Shown piece after piece: positions 8,861 to 19,268 of a stretch of DNA of 64,000 nucleotides; position 1 is the first letter of the stretch, and each line of letters opens with the position of its first letter. This stretch comes from Planotetraspora phitsanulokensis (GTDB taxonomy: Bacteria; Actinomycetota; Actinomycetes; Streptosporangiales; Streptosporangiaceae): contig NZ_BOOP01000009.1 in the NCBI RefSeq assembly GCF_016863295.1, positions 248,001-312,000 of the forward strand. The letters run 5' to 3'. Both the position numbers and the translations under genes were made by a program. The notes beneath the pieces were generated by a model. That model saw only the letters and a program-made list of their open reading frames with translations. It was not told the DNA's origin and did not search any database.

Positions 8861-9232
8861 ATGAGCACCTCTTCACACGCACGGGTGGTCGACGCCGACC
8901 GGGTGAGCGCCGTCATGGCGTCGCTCCCCCCTGAGCCGGCGATCGAGGGCCTAGCCCAGGTGTTCGGGCTCCTGTCCGATCCCGGGCGGCTCCGGCTGAT
9001 GGCCGCGCTCCTCGAAGGCGGGGAGATGTGCGTCTGCGACCTCGCGGCGGCATGCGGCCAGAGCGAGTCGGCCGTCTCCCACGCGCTGCGACTGCTCCGG
9101 CTCAACCGCGTGGTGAAGGTGCGGCGGTCCGGCCGGATGGCGTACTACCGGCTGGCCGACTCACATGTCCGGATGCTCTTCGATCTCGGCCTCACCCACG
9201 TGACCCATGACGAGGCCGGCTCCCGTGACTGA
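8861..9232 (+). CDS. ArsR/SmtB-family metal-sensing repressor
   Basis: A 123-residue winged-helix repressor: LAQVFGLLSDPGRLRLMAAL, the CVCDLAAACGQSESAVSHAL recognition region (the CVCDL motif binds soft metals in ArsR/CadC-type sensors), and VVKVRRSGRMAYYRLADSHV forming the wing. C-terminal residues DSHVRMLFDLGLTHVTHDE offer D/H ligands at the alpha-5 position, used by Zn/Co/Ni sensors. It overlaps the CDF efflux gene by up to 26 bases, so the pair is one metal-resistance operon, and the regulator probably represses it until metal binds. Confidence 0.88.
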   Translation: MSTSSHARVVDADRVSAVMASLPPEPAIEGLAQVFGLLSDPGRLRLMAALLEGGEMCVCDLAAACGQSESAVSHALRLLRLNRVVKVRRSGRMAYYRLADSHVRMLFDLGLTHVTHDEAGSRD

Positions 9233-10313
9233 CCAGCGGGCCGCCCGCGGCCGAAGGCACGCACCGGGACCCGGCGGCGAGGGGGGACGCGGCCCCGGAG
9301 ACGGCCTCGCCTACGACGCGGATCACGACACGGCGGAACACCGGCACGACGCGGAACACGACCATGAGCACGGGCACGGGCATGGGCACGCCGTGCGTGC
9401 GGACGCCGACCGGCGGCCTCTCATCGGGGCGCTGCTCCTGATCCTCGGCTTCATGGCGGCCGAGGTGGTGACCGGTCTGGTGGCCGGCTCCCTGGCGCTG
9501 CTCTCGGACGCCGGCCACATGCTGACCGACGCGGCCGCGATCGGGCTGGCGCTCGTCGCCATGCGGATCGCCGCCCGTCCCGCCAAGGGCGGCTTCACCT
9601 ACGGGCTCAAGCGCGTGGAGATCATCAGCGCGCAGATCAACGGCATCACGCTGCTGCTGCTCACGGTCTTCTTCGTCGCCGAAGGCGTGCACCGGCTGGT
9701 GTCGCCGCCTGTGGTCGAGGGCGTGCTCGTGACCGTGACCGGTCTCGTGGGCATCGTCGTCAACGTGGTCGCGGCCTGGCTCATCAGCAAGGCCAACCGG
9801 TCGAGCCTCAACGTCGAAGGCGCGTTCCAGCACATCCTCAGCGACCTCTACGCCTTCATCGCCACCGCGGCGGCGGGTCTCGTGGTCTGGCTCACCGGGT
9901 GGGCCCGGGCGGACGCCATCGCCGCCCTGGTCGTGGCGGCCCTGATGGCCAAGGCGGGCTGGGGCCTGGTCCGCGACTCCGGCCGGGTCTTCCTCGAGGC
10001 GGCTCCCCCGGGGATGGCGCCCGACGAGATCGGCGCACGGATGGCGGCGACGGAGCACGTCGTCGAGGTGCACGACCTCCACATCTGGACGGTCACGTCG
10101 GGCTACGCCGCGCTCTCCGCGCACGTGCTCGTCGCCCCCGGCTCCGACTGCCACGCCGTACGGCAGGCCACCGAGGCCATGCTGCACGACGCGTACGGCA
10201 TCGAGCACACGACGCTCCAGGTGGACCACGCCTCTCCCGAACTTCTGATCATCGGCGAGGAGGGCCCGCACTGCCGGGATCCGCACGGCCCCTCCCACCC
10301 CGGCGCCGCCTGA
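9207..10313 (+). CDS. CDF-family cation (zinc/cobalt) efflux protein
   Basis: Cation diffusion facilitator that exports Zn/Co/Cd in exchange for protons. After a basic N-terminus comes a histidine-rich loop (HRHDAEHDHEHGHGHGHAV), then six membrane helices with the site motifs LLSDAGHMLTDAAA (HxxxD) and NVEGAFQHILSDLYAF (HxxxD), and a cytoplasmic domain with VHDLHIWTVTSGYAALSAHV and TLQVDH. 368 residues from the ATG at 9207; a GTG at 9225 preceded by GAGG is an equally possible start. Co-transcribed with the upstream ArsR gene. Confidence 0.9.
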   Translation: MTRPAPVTDQRAARGRRHAPGPGGEGGRGPGDGLAYDADHDTAEHRHDAEHDHEHGHGHGHAVRADADRRPLIGALLLILGFMAAEVVTGLVAGSLALLSDAGHMLTDAAAIGLALVAMRIAARPAKGGFTYGLKRVEIISAQINGITLLLLTVFFVAEGVHRLVSPPVVEGVLVTVTGLVGIVVNVVAAWLISKANRSSLNVEGAFQHILSDLYAFIATAAAGLVVWLTGWARADAIAALVVAALMAKAGWGLVRDSGRVFLEAAPPGMAPDEIGARMAATEHVVEVHDLHIWTVTSGYAALSAHVLVAPGSDCHAVRQATEAMLHDAYGIEHTTLQVDHASPELLIIGEEGPHCRDPHGPSHPGAA

Positions 10314-10344
10314 ACGGCGACATCCGCGAGCGCGGCGGCCTAGA

Positions 10345-10376
10345 ACTCCAGTGAGATCATGGCTGGGATCTGCGCT
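10345..10376 (+). repeat. left imperfect direct repeat flanking an HTH-membrane gene
   Basis: The 32-base segment from ACTCCAGTGA to GGGATCTGCGCT recurs at 11307-11346 with a few changes and an extra 8-9 bases. The pair brackets the single gene between them. Confidence 0.55.
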
Positions 10377-10498
10377 AGGCCCTCGTCTGCGGTCACCCAC
10401 GCTGCCTGAACGCCCCCGACGTCGAGTGCCGCGCGGTGTCGGACAAGTCTGGACAGGAACGGACATCCCAGTGCTGGTCTATCCCATCGGCGGCAGCA

Positions 10499-10504
10499 CA
10501 TACT
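10499..10504 (+). promoter_or_regulatory. possible -10 box (CATACT), leaderless spacing
   Basis: CATACT ends six bases before the ATG at 10511, the spacing seen at other leaderless starts in this window. It supports 10511 as start although the first base departs from TANNNT. Confidence 0.35.
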
Positions 10505-10510
10505 GCTCGT

Positions 10511-11269
10511 ATGCGAGCCCAGGACGAGCATCCGGCCGGGATGGATTGCGCCGCGCCCAAGGTCATCCGGACCGAGCGGGAATTCATGGATGCGCTGCGC
10601 GCGCTGCGGGTCAGGAGCGGGCTGAGCTACCGGGACATCGCCCTGCGGATGTCCCAGGTCGCGCCACGCCACGCGATGGCCAAGAGTACGCTCGCCGCTC
10701 TCTTCGCCCAGGACGCGCTACCGCGTCGGCCGGGCCCGTTGACCGCGATCGTCGATGTCCTGACTGCGGAGCTGACCGAACCAGCCGACGTGTCCGCGCG
10801 CTACCTGGAGGCGTGGACACGGCTCATGACGGCCCGTTCGGCCCAGCCGGGCACTCCGACTGAGCCGCAGCAGGCGTCGCCCCCCATGCTTCCGACGGCT
10901 GCCGTCACGTCGCCGCCAGTCGTGCCGCCGCCACGGCACCCTGAACCGCTGTACTCCCCGCCCGCTTACCAGAAGCCCAGGGACCCGTGCACGATGCCCG
11001 ACCAGGCCAAGAGCGACTTTGAGCAAGCGGGCGGCCTCAGGCCGCTGCTGTTTTGGGGCACCGTGCTGAGCCTCATCACATGGCTCCCGTTCGCGGACGG
11101 CCCAGTGCCGTTCTGGGCGATCTGGCTGGCGTGGTGCGGGCCTCTACTGCTTCTCACTGCCGTCGCCGCCCTGTTCGGTCTGTCACGTGGGTCCAGTTCA
11201 GCTGAGTTGCCGGCGGACTACCTCCGCTACGAGCAGCGCACCACCCCACGCCGGCACAGCCTGTACTGA
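10511..11269 (+). CDS. HTH-domain protein with C-terminal membrane helices
   Basis: A 252-residue protein. Residues ~20-75 form an Xre-like helix-turn-helix: EREFMDALRALRVRSGLSYR, then DIALRMSQVAPRHAMAKSTL, as found at the N-terminus of many actinomycete regulators that carry variable C-terminal parts. A proline-rich linker (~110-165) leads to two hydrophobic segments (LLFWGTVLSLITWLPF and FWAIWLAWCGPLLLLTAVAA) and a short basic tail. It may tether DNA or a partner to the membrane. No recognised function. The open frame extends 25 codons upstream but no start signal fits. Flanked by imperfect direct repeats. Confidence 0.7.
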   Translation: MRAQDEHPAGMDCAAPKVIRTEREFMDALRALRVRSGLSYRDIALRMSQVAPRHAMAKSTLAALFAQDALPRRPGPLTAIVDVLTAELTEPADVSARYLEAWTRLMTARSAQPGTPTEPQQASPPMLPTAAVTSPPVVPPPRHPEPLYSPPAYQKPRDPCTMPDQAKSDFEQAGGLRPLLFWGTVLSLITWLPFADGPVPFWAIWLAWCGPLLLLTAVAALFGLSRGSSSAELPADYLRYEQRTTPRRHSLY

Positions 11270-11306
11270 CCGCCGTCCAGGCTTCCCGGCAGTCGGCACC
11301 ACTGAT

Positions 11307-11346
11307 ACTCCAGTGACACCATGAGATCACTGTTGGGATCTGCGCT
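11307..11346 (+). repeat. right imperfect direct repeat with internal inverted repeat
   Basis: Second copy of the repeat at 10345-10376. It contains CAGTGA and TCACTG separated by 10 bases, an inverted repeat absent from the left copy. Confidence 0.55.
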
Positions 11347-11375
11347 GGTAGTGGCATCGTCTCGCGATGGCTTGA

Positions 11376-13139
<1,764 letters not shown>

Positions 13140-13163
13140 CCGGTCCCTTCCGCGTCGTGCGAC

Positions 13164-13190
13164 GTCATACGGGTTTCCAGCAAAGGTAAA
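13164..13190 (-). promoter_or_regulatory. putative promoter of the DUF998 gene
   Basis: On the minus strand TTTACC (13190-13185) and TATGAC (13169-13164) stand 15 bases apart, upstream of a GGAAGGG ribosome site and the GTG at 13139. The short spacing makes this tentative. Confidence 0.3.
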
Positions 13191-13274
13191 AGACATCCCC
13201 ATGGCAAATCACTCTGGCCGCGGGGAGGACGCCGGCCCATCGGAGATCCACCGGACCGGCCCCTGAGGCTCCCC

Positions 13275-14963
13275 CTAGGAAGAACCCGCGGAGTCGGCGG
13301 GGGCGGTCTCGGGGGTGGACACGCGGAACCAGCGGCATCCGTACCTGCCGAGGCGGAACCGCGCGCGTCCCTCGTCGGAGATCTCCACGGTCCCGTCCAC
13401 GAGGAGATCGGTCAGCACCTTGGACGAGTCGAGGCCTTCCAGGACGACCTCGGCCTCCGTCTCCCGCTCGCTGAAGTTGTGCACGGCGAGGACGGTCTCC
13501 CCGTCCGCGTCGGCCCGGTGGGCCAGCACGGAGCGGGCCCCGCAGTCGAGCACGGCGTAGTCGCCCCAGGCGAGCTCGGGACAGTCCCGGTAGTGCCGGA
13601 TGAGCCGGGTGATCCACAGCAGCAGGGAGTCGGAGTCGCGCTGCTGGGCGCTGACGTTGACGCGCTCGGGGCCGTAGTCCCCGGAGGGCACGACGTTGTG
13701 GATCTTCGCGGGGTCGGCCGTGCTGAAGCCGCCGTTGCGGTTGGGGGTCCACTGCATCGGCGTGCGTACGGCCTGCCGGCCCTCCAGGTCGAGGTTCTCG
13801 CCCATGCCGATCTCCTCCCCGTAGAACAGGACGGGGGTCCCGGGCAGGGAGAACAGCAGGCTGTAGACCATCTTGATCCGCCCCATGTCGCCCCCGAGCA
13901 TGGTGGGCAGGCGCCGCCGCAGGCCGCGGCCGTAGAGCTGCATGTCCTCGTCCGGGCCGAAGGCCGCGAAGACCTCCTGGCGCTCGGAGTCGCTGAGCTT
14001 GTCCAGCGTCAGCTCGTCGTGGTTGCGGACGAAGGTCGCCCAATGGGCGTCCCTGGGCGGTCGGGGACGCTCCCTGAGCGCCGCGGCGAGCGGCCCGGCG
14101 TCGCCGCGCGCCAGTGAGAGGTACATGTTCTGCATGCCGATGAAGTCGAAGCACATCGTGATCTGGTTGCCGAGCGAGTCGCCGAAGTACTTCACCAGGT
14201 CGTCGTAGGGCAGGTTGACCTCGCCGAGCAGCGCGGCCCCGCCGTTCCTGCGGTTCAGGAAGGCGCGCAGGTCGGCGAAGAACTCGTGCGGGTCGGGGAG
14301 CCTGCCGTCGCCGGAGTCGGTGACCTGCTCCACCAGGAACGGCACGGCGTCGACGCGGAACCCGGAGAGGCCGAGTTCCATCCAGAACCCGAGGATCCGC
14401 GCGATCTCGTCACGCACCTCGGGGTTGGAGGTGTTGAGATCAGGTTGGAACCGGTAGAACCGGTGGAAGTAGTACTGGCCCGTCTTCTCGTCGAACTCCC
14501 ACAGGCTGTTCTCCTTGTCGGGGAACACCACGCCCTCGGGGTCGTCGGGCTCGGGTTCGTCGGACCAGATGTACCAGTCGCGATACCGCGAGTCCCGGGC
14601 CGATCGGGCGTCCAGGAACCACGGGTGCCGGTCGGACGTGTGGTTGACGACCAGGTCGGCGATCACCCGGATGCCCCGGTCCCTGGCGACGCGCATGAAC
14701 TCCACGAAGTCACCGAGCGTGCCCAGCCGCGGATCCACGGCGTAGAAATCGGTGATGTCGTAGCCGTCGTCACAGTCGGGGCTGGGAAAGAACGGCATCA
14801 GCCAGATGCACGTCACGCCCATCCGGTCGAGGTGGTCGATTCGTTCGACGGCCCCGCGAAAGTCCCCGACTCCGTCGCCGTTTCCGTCGGCATATGTCTC
14901 GATATCAAGACAGTAAACGACCGCGTTCTTCCACCACAGATCCGATGTGACGCTCAGCCTCAT
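13275..14963 (-). CDS. GH13 alpha-glucan enzyme, trehalose synthase (TreS)-like
   Basis: A 562-residue (beta/alpha)8 glycoside hydrolase family 13 enzyme. Order of motifs: TYADGNGDGVGDFRG near the N-terminus, ADLVVNHTSD, the nucleophile region SGFRVDAVPFL, the acid/base glutamate in LLGEVNLPYDD and FVRNHDELTLD, then a beta-sandwich C-terminal domain (LAVHNFSERETEAEVVLEGL). The overall plan matches maltose alpha-D-glucosyltransferase (maltose to trehalose); an alpha-amylase or glucosidase specificity cannot be excluded. The ATG at 14963 has GGGAAG about 12 bases upstream; the open frame extends 19 codons further. Confidence 0.8.
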   Translation of the reverse strand: MRLSVTSDLWWKNAVVYCLDIETYADGNGDGVGDFRGAVERIDHLDRMGVTCIWLMPFFPSPDCDDGYDITDFYAVDPRLGTLGDFVEFMRVARDRGIRVIADLVVNHTSDRHPWFLDARSARDSRYRDWYIWSDEPEPDDPEGVVFPDKENSLWEFDEKTGQYYFHRFYRFQPDLNTSNPEVRDEIARILGFWMELGLSGFRVDAVPFLVEQVTDSGDGRLPDPHEFFADLRAFLNRRNGGAALLGEVNLPYDDLVKYFGDSLGNQITMCFDFIGMQNMYLSLARGDAGPLAAALRERPRPPRDAHWATFVRNHDELTLDKLSDSERQEVFAAFGPDEDMQLYGRGLRRRLPTMLGGDMGRIKMVYSLLFSLPGTPVLFYGEEIGMGENLDLEGRQAVRTPMQWTPNRNGGFSTADPAKIHNVVPSGDYGPERVNVSAQQRDSDSLLLWITRLIRHYRDCPELAWGDYAVLDCGARSVLAHRADADGETVLAVHNFSERETEAEVVLEGLDSSKVLTDLLVDGTVEISDEGRARFRLGRYGCRWFRVSTPETAPADSAGSS

Positions 14964-14999
14964 GGAGAAAGCGACTTCCCGGCAAAAAGCCGGTAAAAC

Positions 15000-15045
15000 A
15001 TCCGGAAACCCGCGCCGCAAGGTGCGACGCGGGCCCGGATTTTTC
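15000..15045 (-). terminator. terminator-like hairpin after the cold-shock gene
   Basis: ATCCGG (15000-15005) pairs with CCGGAT (15035-15040), and inside it CCCGCG pairs with CGCGGG, giving a stable two-part stem. On the plus strand it is followed by TTTTT; on the minus strand it follows the csp stop. Confidence 0.6.
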
Positions 15046-15097
15046 GCTATGTCGGGCTCTGGAAGCGAGCCCGAGTGTTCGAACTTCTCTTTTGAGC

Positions 15098-15301
15098 CTA
15101 GAGGGGCGTGACCTGCTCGGCCTGCGGACCCTTGGCGCCCTGAACGGTCACGAAACTGACGCGCTGGTTCTCGTCCAGGCTCCGGTAACCACTCGAGGTG
15201 ATTGCCGAGTAGTGAACGAACACGTCAGGTGTACCGTCGTCAGGCGCGATGAACCCGAAGCCCTTTTCGGCGTTGAACCACTTGACGGTGCCTTCAGACA
15301 A
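15098..15301 (-). CDS. cold-shock protein (CspA family), TTG start
   Basis: A 67-residue single OB-fold RNA chaperone: [16 protein letters not shown] holds RNP1 and DVFVHYSAI holds RNP2; the end is [10 protein letters not shown]. The start codon is TTG at 15301 with AAGGAG eight bases ahead; the nearest upstream ATG is in another frame and meets a stop. About 215 bases of untranslated or promoter sequence lie upstream, fitting the long leaders of csp genes. Confidence 0.93.
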   Translation of the reverse strand: MSEGTVKWFNAEKGFGFIAPDDGTPDVFVHYSAITSSGYRSLDENQRVSFVTVQGAKGPQAEQVTPL

Positions 15302-15518
15302 CTGCTTCTCCTTTACGGGAGCCTCACCATGTCACCAGGTCGGAGACACGGGGCTGCTCAGCGGACCTTACCCTGCATCCGCGTATGACGCTGGAAAAGC
15401 AAGCAAGCACGCCCGCTGCCGGGAGATTCCCCAGCACGCGCTTTGGCTAAACACGTTCTAGGAAATCACCGTTGCAACAACAACAGCCTATCCGGAGAGT
15501 ACCCGGATCGCCGAGTAC

Positions 15519-16430
15519 CTATGCGGGCGATGCCATGTACCACCTCGCGTGGCCGTCACCACGGGTCAACGAGTCGAGCCTGCGGGGAAGTTCCTGCCGG
15601 GAGAACGGGTCTCCCAGGGCGTTGCGGATGTGGATTCCGACCGCGTACATGTCCCTGACCTCCATCAGGGTGCCGTAGCCGGGCCACAGTCGCAGGTCGG
15701 CGCCGTACGCCCGGGCGAACTCCTCGACGTCGGCGGCGGACAGGCCGAAGCGACGCTGCCCGTGGTAGGTGTGCACGAGGTCCCATTCCCGGGGGCCGAC
15801 CGCGACCCCGTCCCAGTCCAGCAGCACGACGTGGCCGTCCTGGCAGCGCAGCAGGTTGTCGATCCACGCGTCGCCGTGCAGCAGGACGGGAGGGCCGGTC
15901 TCCAGGTCGCCCCAGCGCCCGGTGAGCTCCTCGATCCGGTCGCCGAGCCAGGCCCGCTGGCCGGCGGTCAGCACCTCCGCCCGGTGCTCGACGGCGTGGC
16001 GCACCTCCGCGAGGGGGTCGGTGAGCCGGCGCAGCGGCATGGGCGGGACGGGCTCGCGGTGCAGGTTCCGCAGGATCCGGCCGAGTTCGTGCGTGGTGGG
16101 ACGGCCCCGGGCCCGCACGTACCGCCAGAAGGTCACCGCCCTGTCGTCGTGGACGATCGGCTGGCCGGGGATCTCATCCACCGGGCGCACGGTCGGGAAA
16201 CCCCGGTCGGCGAGCCAGCGGGCGACCGCCAGCACCACGGGCAGCCGCGTCAGGGCGTCGGGGGCGGTGGCGATCCGCACGACCATGTCGCCGCGCAGCT
16301 TGAACACCGCGTTGCTGCGCAACCGCATGAGCTGGGCGCCCCGGGAGTCCACCCCCAACTGGCCGCACACCTCACGCAGAAGGCCGAACGCCTCCTCGGC
16401 GAGCGGCAGGCCGCCGCCCCCGGCCCTCAT
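15519..16430 (-). CDS. aminoglycoside-phosphotransferase-like (APH) kinase
   Basis: A 303-residue APH/choline-kinase-fold phosphotransferase. Visible are the ATP-lysine strand region MVVRIAT, the catalytic loop LLHGDAWIDNLL (HGDxxxxN) and the metal motif VVLLDWDGVAVGPREWDL. It lies seven bases after the HTH/TPR regulator gene, so the two are co-transcribed. Pairing of such a kinase with an HTH-TPR regulator is recurrent in actinomycetes; the substrate is unknown and antibiotic resistance should not be assumed. Confidence 0.8.
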   Translation of the reverse strand: MRAGGGGLPLAEEAFGLLREVCGQLGVDSRGAQLMRLRSNAVFKLRGDMVVRIATAPDALTRLPVVLAVARWLADRGFPTVRPVDEIPGQPIVHDDRAVTFWRYVRARGRPTTHELGRILRNLHREPVPPMPLRRLTDPLAEVRHAVEHRAEVLTAGQRAWLGDRIEELTGRWGDLETGPPVLLHGDAWIDNLLRCQDGHVVLLDWDGVAVGPREWDLVHTYHGQRRFGLSAADVEEFARAYGADLRLWPGYGTLMEVRDMYAVGIHIRNALGDPFSRQELPRRLDSLTRGDGHARWYMASPA

Positions 16431-16437
16431 CGCCGCC

Positions 16438-17880
16438 TCACAGCACGCGGTCCAGCGCGAGCCGCGGTGAGGACTCCGACAGGACCTGCCGCAGGTGCCG
16501 TACGGACGGCAGGGCCGGGTCGGTGTCGGCCAGCAGCGCCTTCGCGCGGGTGACGACGATCGACGTGCGATGCTCGGCCGGCACCTGTCTCAGCGCGTCG
16601 GCCGCGATCCTGCACGCCTCCGCGTGCTCCCCGTGCCGGGCCAGCTGGCTGGCCTGGTCGAGCTGGATGAGAGCCGGGTCGATCGTGTGGAAGCCGGAGG
16701 ACGACCCGTCGAGACCGTCGAAGTCCTCGGCGTCGCCCAGTTCGATCAGCGTCCCGGTCCGGTAGAACTTCATGCGCTTCTCGGTGAAGACGAAGGCCAG
16801 GTCGTCCTGGCTCATGCCGCGCATCCTGGCGAAGATCTGCTCGGCCTCGGCCAGGGCGAGCCTGGCGGCCTTGCCGTCCCCCATCCGGGCGAGCGCCCGG
16901 GCCTCGGCGGCCGCCGCCAGCGCCGCGGGGGAGCTCGGGGCCGACCCCGCGAGCATCCGGGCCTCCCTCGCCAGCCGCACGGTCTCGTTGAGGTCGCCGT
17001 AGTAGTAGAGCAACATCGTCTGCTGCGCGCGGACGAGGGCGCGCAACCTCAGGTCCCCCACGTCGTCGGAGGCGGCACGGGCCGTGCCGTACCAGGAGTG
17101 GGCCTGGCGGGTGTCGCCCAGCTTCATCAGCGCGTCCGCCGAGAGCAGGGCGAGCATCGTCGTCGCGGTCAGCAGGCGGCGCTGGACCGAGGACGGCTGG
17201 CGGGCCGCGCTCAGCTTCCGCACGTCGGAGATCTCCAGCATCACGCGGCACAACATCGGCATCGGCGGCGTGGTCATGTACTCGCGGCGGTAGCGCAGCA
17301 CCTGCTCGTCCAGCCGGTCGAGCTGGTCCTCGGTCACGGACCCGGCGGCCAGCGTCCTGTCGAGGTCGTGCCGGGTGCCCTCGACCTCGGCGAAGAACCG
17401 GCCGTTGGGAGTGCCGAGGAGCATCGCCTGGTGGAACAGCGCCCGCCGCTCGGCGTCGTCGCCCGCCTCCTCCAGATGCACGGTCTCGTCGGACGCGCCC
17501 GGGCCGACGACCACGACCTTCTGCCCGCCCTGGTCCTCGCAGTAGTCGGCGGCGAGGCCGAGCCGTACGGCGTTGGCCCGGTACAGCCGGGCGAGCAGGT
17601 CGATCGTCTGCGGGCGGGGCCTCGCCCGGTTGTTCTCCCACGCGTTCAGCAGGTCGATGCTGGCGCGGGGCGACCCGAGCGACTGCTGCTCGCAGAGGAA
17701 CTCCAGCTCCTCGATCGCCTGCCTGGCCGACCACCCGCGGCCGAGGCGGTGCGCCTTGAGCAGGCTCACACCGCAACATCCGTGGATCGCCTGGACGGTC
17801 TGCCAGAGCGTCCACTGGCGGCCTTCCGCCTGCTCACGCCAGCGCCGGGCGCATGCGGGTGAATGCTCTCCACGGGCCAT
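16438..17880 (-). CDS. HTH transcriptional regulator with TPR-like repeats
   Basis: 480 residues. The first ~110 residues form a DNA-binding region (LLKAHRLGRGWSARQAIEEL, then LNAWENNRARPRPQTIDLLARLYRA), followed by a linker and a long all-helical part with TPR-like helices (KLGDTRQAHSWYGTARAASD, ALVRAQQTMLLYYYGDLNET, QASQLARHGEHAEACRIAAD). This plan is common in large actinomycete regulators that sense small molecules or peptides. It is divergent from the 94-residue gene at 18121 and drives the downstream APH gene; autoregulation through the 240-base divergent region is likely. Confidence 0.75.
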   Translation of the reverse strand: MARGEHSPACARRWREQAEGRQWTLWQTVQAIHGCCGVSLLKAHRLGRGWSARQAIEELEFLCEQQSLGSPRASIDLLNAWENNRARPRPQTIDLLARLYRANAVRLGLAADYCEDQGGQKVVVVGPGASDETVHLEEAGDDAERRALFHQAMLLGTPNGRFFAEVEGTRHDLDRTLAAGSVTEDQLDRLDEQVLRYRREYMTTPPMPMLCRVMLEISDVRKLSAARQPSSVQRRLLTATTMLALLSADALMKLGDTRQAHSWYGTARAASDDVGDLRLRALVRAQQTMLLYYYGDLNETVRLAREARMLAGSAPSSPAALAAAAEARALARMGDGKAARLALAEAEQIFARMRGMSQDDLAFVFTEKRMKFYRTGTLIELGDAEDFDGLDGSSSGFHTIDPALIQLDQASQLARHGEHAEACRIAADALRQVPAEHRTSIVVTRAKALLADTDPALPSVRHLRQVLSESSPRLALDRVL

Positions 17881-18120
17881 GTGCGCTGCCCTCCGCAGTT
17901 GGAGTGTCGCCCTGCACGGATGTTTCCCAAATGTAAAGTGCGGTGCACCCGAGCCTTCGCACCGTTATCCGTTCGTGGCCGCAGACCCGAGGATGTTCCA
18001 CGGAATATCAATGAAATCCCTGGTTATTGCACGGTTTCTCGGATGGGCGCCGATTGCCGGTCGGACCGGTCGGGTTCAGGCTTCCAGGTGAAAGGTACCG
18101 ACATCCTCCGGAGGCCGACC

Positions 18121-18405
18121 ATGACGCCAGATCGCAGCGAGGCGATGGACCATCTGGAGCGGCTCGCCGCCCAGTTGGAGGCCCATTCGTTCCAGGTACG
18201 CCTGTCGGCGCCGGCCGGGCTGTATCCCCGGCTGCGCGTGGTCAACCCGATGGTCCCCGCCATGGCCGAGGACGTGCTCGCGTCGAACGCCAGCGACGGC
18301 GAGTGGTGGTACTGGCTGTCGTGGGCCGGTCGCATCGGGCACGCCTCCGACGTCGTCACCGCCGCCGAGCGCATCGCGAGCGTCCTGCACGTCATCCGCC
18401 GCTGA
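18121..18405 (+). CDS. conserved-type small protein of unknown function
   Basis: 94 residues, starting MTPDRSEAMDHLERLAAQLE, with GGAGG nine bases before the ATG. It has a predicted alpha/beta character and a tryptophan-rich segment (GEWWYWLSWAG). No cysteine pairs or membrane helix. It is divergent from the HTH/TPR regulator, and genes of this size in that position often accompany such regulators, but I know no function. Confidence 0.65.
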   Translation: MTPDRSEAMDHLERLAAQLEAHSFQVRLSAPAGLYPRLRVVNPMVPAMAEDVLASNASDGEWWYWLSWAGRIGHASDVVTAAERIASVLHVIRR

Positions 18406-18417
18406 GCCGCCCGCCGC

Positions 18418-19134
18418 TCACCGCTGCTCGAGGACGCCGTCCACGTAGATGTCCAGCTTCTCGTTGTAGAACGAGACGAGGCCGGCGATCTTCTGGCTCT
18501 CGGGCAGGGGCGTCGGATACGACCAGACGAGGTCCTTGCCCTCTCCGATCGACCAGTACTCGGCCGTGCCCTTGTACGGGCAGTGGGTCACCGTGCCGGA
18601 ACGCGTCAGCAGGTCGAGCCGCACGTCGGTCTTCGGCAGGTAGTAGCGCGGCCGCAGCCCGGTCTCGAACAGGATCCGCGCGTGCCGCGAGTCGGCGACC
18701 GTGACCCCGCCGACCTCCACCCGGATGTGCCGGGAGCTCGGGAGGATGTCCACCCGCGTGTACGGATCACGGGCGTGGACGAAGACCTCCTCGTCCTCCT
18801 CGAACCAGTTGTCCATGGAATCCCAGTCGAGCCGGACATGCCCGCGGATCTCCGCCAAGGGGGCGTCGTCCCCATAGAGGAGGGCCGCGTCCCTCCGCTC
18901 CCCCACGTCGTGGAGGAGGCCGTCACCCCGGCTGGGTGAGTGCTTGGTCCCGCCGGTCGCCTTGAGCGAGTCGGTGTCGACGTCGCCGGCCGGGAAGTAG
19001 TAGGTCGGGTAGTGCGGGCTCTCCCAGACCAGGAGGGCGTGGGTGCTGTCGGCCACCGGCCGGCCGTCCACGTAGGCCCGCACACGCTTGGCCGTCGTCT
19101 CGACGCGGACGCGGCCCCGATTCGTCGTCTCCAT
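18418..19134 (-). CDS. DUF427 protein with two DUF427 domains
   Basis: 238 residues made of two repeats of the small beta-rich DUF427 domain: the first around RVRAYVDGRPVADSTHALLV to WESPHYPTYYFPAGDV, the second around HIRVEVGGVTVADSRHARIL with RPRYYLPKTDVRLDLL and THCPYKGTAEYWSI. The motif CPYKG(T)A-W is diagnostic. Function is unknown. The ATG at 19134 begins METTNRGRVRVETT; an upstream ATG at 19188 is unlikely because the added residues are not family-like. Confidence 0.85.
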   Translation of the reverse strand: METTNRGRVRVETTAKRVRAYVDGRPVADSTHALLVWESPHYPTYYFPAGDVDTDSLKATGGTKHSPSRGDGLLHDVGERRDAALLYGDDAPLAEIRGHVRLDWDSMDNWFEEDEEVFVHARDPYTRVDILPSSRHIRVEVGGVTVADSRHARILFETGLRPRYYLPKTDVRLDLLTRSGTVTHCPYKGTAEYWSIGEGKDLVWSYPTPLPESQKIAGLVSFYNEKLDIYVDGVLEQR

Positions 19135-19231
19135 GTCAGCGCGAACCACAGGACTCCGTCCGCTTATTCCCGCTTCCGCACGTCTCACAATCCGTATTCC
19201 GTGTTGTGCGCCGCATGCCCGCGTAGCGCTA

Positions 19232-19261
19232 TCGACAGCGAGCGGATTAGTCGCTTACCCT
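19232..19261 (+). promoter_or_regulatory. promoter of the CysRS-like gene, leaderless
   Basis: TCGACA (19232-19237), 18 bases, then TACCCT (19256-19261) and seven bases to the GTG at 19269. Both boxes and the spacing fit a housekeeping promoter giving a leaderless mRNA. Confidence 0.5.
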
Positions 19262-19268
19262 CGGATAG

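Noticed and set aside
15519-16430. APH-like gene as an antibiotic-resistance determinant
   Set aside because: Co-transcribed with an HTH/TPR regulator and lacks any resistance context; the family is broad.
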